Below, piece after piece: positions 47,688 to 50,193 of a stretch of DNA of 50,193 nucleotides (positions are counted from its first letter, which is position 1; every line of letters begins with the position of its first letter). The notes under the pieces are model-generated. The model worked only from the letters and a program-made list of their open reading frames with translations. It was not told the DNA's origin and searched no databases. The position numbers and the translations under genes were made by a program. Source of the DNA: Bacteroidaceae bacterium (GTDB taxonomy: Bacteria; Bacteroidota; Bacteroidia; Bacteroidales; Bacteroidaceae); the NCBI GenBank assembly GCA_017617575.1, contig JAFZVY010000108.1, forward strand, positions 1 to 50,193. The letters run 5' to 3'.

Positions 47688-48346
47688 AAAAGATATTACT
47701 CGCTATAGTTGCTGCCTTCATGGTAGCAGGTGTTGCTTCTGCTCAGAAGCTCATGACCATTGCTTTGAACAATGGCGATACAATCACAGTAAAGACATCA
47801 AAGATTAAGGACATCACATTTCAGGAGATTCCACCTTTCTATGTAGGTACTTGGAAGGTAAAAAGTATTGTTGATAATAAGACTACTTATTGGGAATACG
47901 TCGATATAAACTGGGACGGTTTCCCAGAATACTATCCTGGTGACACATTTGAGTTCACGACAGACGGTAAGTTGAAGACTAACCTCGGTAGTACATTGGC
48001 TAACTACTTCTACGAGGAGAGCAACTATGTAGTAGATACAACTCTTCCAGATGATAAGAAAACACTTCATATTACTTATACAAGTAGTACTGTTCCAACC
48101 GTTCTCTCTTTGGATAACGTAAATCGTAACTTCTCTGACAAGGATAAAAGTGAAGATAAGCAAGCATTTCTTGGTGTTTTGCCAAACGAAGATGATGATG
48201 AATTGTTGAATATCTACATCATGGATTACAAATCTACAACATTCGGAAATCCATTATTCTACACTTATGCTTGCTATTACGATACAAAGCCAATGGCAAC
48301 ACAAAGCGGTATGCCGATAGTTGTAACCCTTGAGCGTGTAAAGTAA
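47684..48346 (+). CDS. 220-aa exported protein, unknown function
   Basis: The signal peptide ends VASAQ (21). The mature start LMTIALNNGDTITVKTSKIK followed by DITF parallels the previous protein's N-terminal motif and is common in Bacteroidetes exported proteins. The rest (IGTWKVKSIV-like YVGTWKVKSIVDNKTTYWEY and FEFTTDGKLKTNL) has the look of a lipocalin-like or calycin beta-barrel, commonly seen as small envelope proteins. It is translationally coupled to the upstream gene and is the last gene of the locus. A weak terminator follows. Confidence 0.65.
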   Translation: MKKILLAIVAAFMVAGVASAQKLMTIALNNGDTITVKTSKIKDITFQEIPPFYVGTWKVKSIVDNKTTYWEYVDINWDGFPEYYPGDTFEFTTDGKLKTNLGSTLANYFYEESNYVVDTTLPDDKKTLHITYTSSTVPTVLSLDNVNRNFSDKDKSEDKQAFLGVLPNEDDDELLNIYIMDYKSTTFGNPLFYTYACYYDTKPMATQSGMPIVVTLERVK

Positions 48347-48390
48347 TCCATCAAGATTAAGGACAAGAGAATGATATACTCACTTAAATT

Positions 48391-48422
48391 CCCCTCAGTC
48401 GCAAGGCTGGGGGGATTCTTTG
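48391..48422 (+). terminator. Probable terminator of the protease locus
   Basis: CCCCTCAG (48391-48398) pairs imperfectly with CTGGGGGG (48407-48414), followed by ATTCTTTG. Confidence 0.55.
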
Positions 48423-48469
48423 TTTATGAGTAGGCTAAGCACTATACAGAAAGTCAAGTATGTTTATGG

Positions 48470-48661
48470 AGCAAAGGTTATAGATATAAAGCAGACAAAC
48501 TCGCTTTGATTGAAATACCTCTCCACTACCCTTCTCGTCAGCATGAGATAGCATTTTTGACTCTTGATGCGATGTCGTCGTTGAAAGATAAGCTAAAGGA
48601 GGAGATAGAGATGCGTAAGAAGCAGTATGAATATTACCGTGAGGCGTTGCTCTCATTCTGA
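48470..48661 (+). pseudogene. C-terminal remnant of a type I restriction specificity subunit (HsdS)
   Basis: An in-frame fragment reads ADKLALIEIPLHYPSRQHEI, then LKDKLKEEIEMRKKQYEYYR and EALLSF with a stop at 48659-48661. The ending RKKQYEYYREALLSF is a hallmark of HsdS C-termini. There is no start codon, target-recognition domain, hsdM or hsdR nearby, so it is a leftover tail. The left boundary is approximate. Confidence 0.7.
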
Positions 48662-48722
48662 CAAATAGGGGCTGTAGTCACGACTAATGGGTGCAGTCGC
48701 TCAGACTAACGCATGTTGTCCT

Positions 48723-48810
48723 CAGTACGTCGCCTACGTACTCTCAGTACGTCCGTAACGTACTCACAGTACTATCGGCACGTACTCGCAGTACGTAGCT
48801 CGTCGTACTG
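48723..48810. repeat. 22-bp-period array 3
   Basis: CAGTAC occurs at 48723, 48745, 48767 and 48789, and ACGTACT at 48736, 48758 and 48780, both exactly 22 bp apart. A final TCGTACT at 48803 is at 23 bp. Between the anchors the bases vary. It lies just after the HsdS remnant. Confidence 0.8.
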
Positions 48811-48994
48811 GGGCTTGCGCCCGAATGAGTGATTTTATATCTCCAACAGAGCGCACAGAGAACACAGAGATAATTAACAATTAACATGCAAGCTCGCTGC
48901 TTATTCTCTGTGAGACCACGGAGGTCGCAGATGCTCCGAGGAAGACACGGAGCCATTCGGGACAAATGATTGCATTAGTCACCCTCCCCTTAGA

Positions 48995-49016
48995 GGGGGA
49001 GGGATGGGGAGAGGGG
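48995..49016 (+). other. Potential G-quadruplex
   Basis: Four G-runs (5, 3, 4 and 4 G) are separated by loops of 1, 2 and 3 nt, fitting the canonical G4 pattern. The adjacent C-rich CCCTCCCCT could alternatively form a hairpin with it. Confidence 0.5.
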
Positions 49017-49740
49017 CTCCTTTGTGTACTCTGTGGAAGAATTAAAAAATACACGTACCAAACATACGACTGTTATTGTATAACATCGCTCTTTGACATA
49101 TTGAAAACAAAAGAAAGGGAAAGAAAGAAGCCTGAAAGGCTGACAAGATTACAGGCAGGGGGTGAAGCGTAGCGAAAACCCTGCTTATGGGTATCACATC
49201 AACGGATGAACCCTGGAAGGGTGACAGAATAAGTTTTGGGACACGAATGACACGAATGGGCACGAAGTTCTAAGTCCTCTCATGTTATTTTATTTCACAA
49301 AGCCATCCAGAGGATGTCGACTAATTACACGAATGCCGTTCGGACGATTGACAGAATAAAAGGATTCGTGTTATTCGCCTAATTGCAAAGCAATTATTCG
49401 TGTAATACACTTGAGCGAATAATGCATATAGAAAATGTTCGTGTCCATTCGTGTAATTCGTGGTTGAAAAAACATTCTGTCACTCCTTCGGAGTTCTGGA
49501 TACCAGCATACAAATTATACAGGGGTTACGCTACGCTCCACCCCTGCCTGTGTTCCTTCAGCCCTTCGGGCTTGGCTGTTAATTTGTTAACTGCGAGCTT
49601 GCATGTTAATTATTAATTATTAATTGTAAATAGTTAATTACCTCCCGTTGGTCAGTGAGACCGCTTCGCTTAGTTGTTAATTGTCTCCGTGCCCTCTGTG
49701 TTTTCAATAAAAAAATGTTTTTCCCTGTTTTTCTTTGTTT

Positions 49741-49912
49741 TTATCGGTTTTTTCTTCGTCCGCACCTTGGGTGCGATACCTAAAAGAGCCATTCGGGATA
49801 GTGCCTCATGTGTGTGAAACATGGGGTTGGGGAATTTTTAGTTCTTATGTTCGTGGGGTGTTATCGCACCAGAGGTGCGGACGAAGAAAAAACATGGAAA
49901 TACCGATAAAAA
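49741..49912. repeat. Nested inverted pair of the CTTCGTCCGC repeat
   Basis: TTATCGGTTTTTTCTTCGTC, CGCACC at 49741-49766 is mirrored by GGTGCGGACGAAGAAAAAAC and TACCGATAAAA at 49874-49911. Each arm also holds a small GCACC/GGTGC hairpin. About 75-90 bp separate the arms. Confidence 0.8.
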
Positions 49913-50193
49913 CAGTTAAAAACATATTTTGTCTTTATTGAAAACACAGAGGACACTGAGGTCACAGAGTTGTTCAAACCATTTTTTTGCATGAATTATC
50001 ATGTAATTGACCACGAACCTTTAGCTCGGCGTAGCCAATAATCATAAATATTTTTCGAACTGTACGGTTGCAAAAGGAGCTCACGTAATAAAACTGGAAA
50101 TCCGAAATGTCAACGATATTTTTATCTCCCACAGAGTTCACAGAGAATACAGAGATTCAGTCACATAGCCTTTCCATTTAAACGAGCTCACAG

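Larger units (their letters stand above)
48662..50193. repeat. Gene-free repeat cluster at the right edge
   Basis: No real gene; open frames here are inside repeats. Contents: the 22-bp array (48723-48810); a CTCTGTGT-family repeat (48848-48910); a G-rich block (48995-49016); a long composite inverted repeat (about 49130-49240 with 49455-49575); TTAATTATTAATT runs (49605-49640); a nested inverted pair of the CTTCGTCCGC family (49741-49912); and further CACAGAGG repeats (49944-49970, 50129-50156). Confidence 0.65.

Noticed and set aside
48435-48656. 73-aa minus-strand frame
   Set aside because: It is antisense to the HsdS remnant, whose frame is the meaningful one.
49042-49941. Several 60-80 codon open frames near the right edge
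   Set aside because: All lie within dispersed inverted repeats, lack domain motifs or signal sequences, and overlap on both strands.

Overview
The window comes from a Bacteroidota chromosome, most likely Prevotellaceae (Prevotella/Segatella-like). The evidence is the recurrent TAnnTTTG -7 promoter element, two SusC/SusD pairs, many lipoproteins with an acidic stretch after the lipobox Cys, BACON and IPT domains, a type IX-like C-terminal module, and weak use of Shine-Dalgarno sites. No rRNA, tRNA, CRISPR array, transposase or phage gene was recognised.

Layout. 1-1640: a secreted histidine phosphatase (-). 1679-9071: a complete TPP-riboswitch-controlled thiamine operon on the minus strand (thiS-thiE-thiG-thiC-thiF-thiH-thiE-like-thiD), with a repeat element lodged between thiF and thiH. 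9089-11053: an S24/LexA-like peptidase and a GT2 glycosyltransferase (-), then a small Bacteroidales-1-type ncRNA with its own promoter and terminator (11150-11213, -). 11624-16471: an Oar-like TonB-dependent receptor and a BACON/OB-fold lipoprotein. 16889-17410: a prolyl-tRNA-editing deacylase. 18186-31897: a glycan utilisation locus with an AraC regulator, SusC, SusD, a surface glycan-binding protein, an IPT-rich lipoprotein, GH26 and GH5; beta-mannan or glucomannan is the likely substrate. 32151-36207 (-): HrpB helicase with a translationally coupled 45-aa ORF, a Dabb protein and an orphan multi-TM protein. 36634-37767: a membrane-anchored AraC-type regulator, divergent from the orphan. 38128-48346: the most unusual locus. 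A single 1200-aa exported polypeptide carries a complete subtilisin (S8) triad and a complete DPP-IV/prolyl-oligopeptidase (S9) triad. It overlaps a SusC start by 4 nt and is followed by SusD, a tiny lipoprotein and two small exported proteins. I read it as a candidate peptide-utilisation locus: an endopeptidase and an exopeptidase on one chain feeding a RagAB-like importer. 48347-50193: gene-free, with a decayed type I restriction specificity (HsdS) tail and dense dispersed repeats.

Non-coding structure is rich. Three arrays of unrelated sequence (16573-16748, 31985-32106, 48723-48810) share a 22-bp period. A 16-bp direct repeat, also 22 bp apart, lies between the two membrane-protein genes at 36407-36444. 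A pair of related elements with inverted arms (about 4290-4592 and 26116-26355) interrupts two operons. At least three further interspersed palindromic repeat families recur through the gaps.
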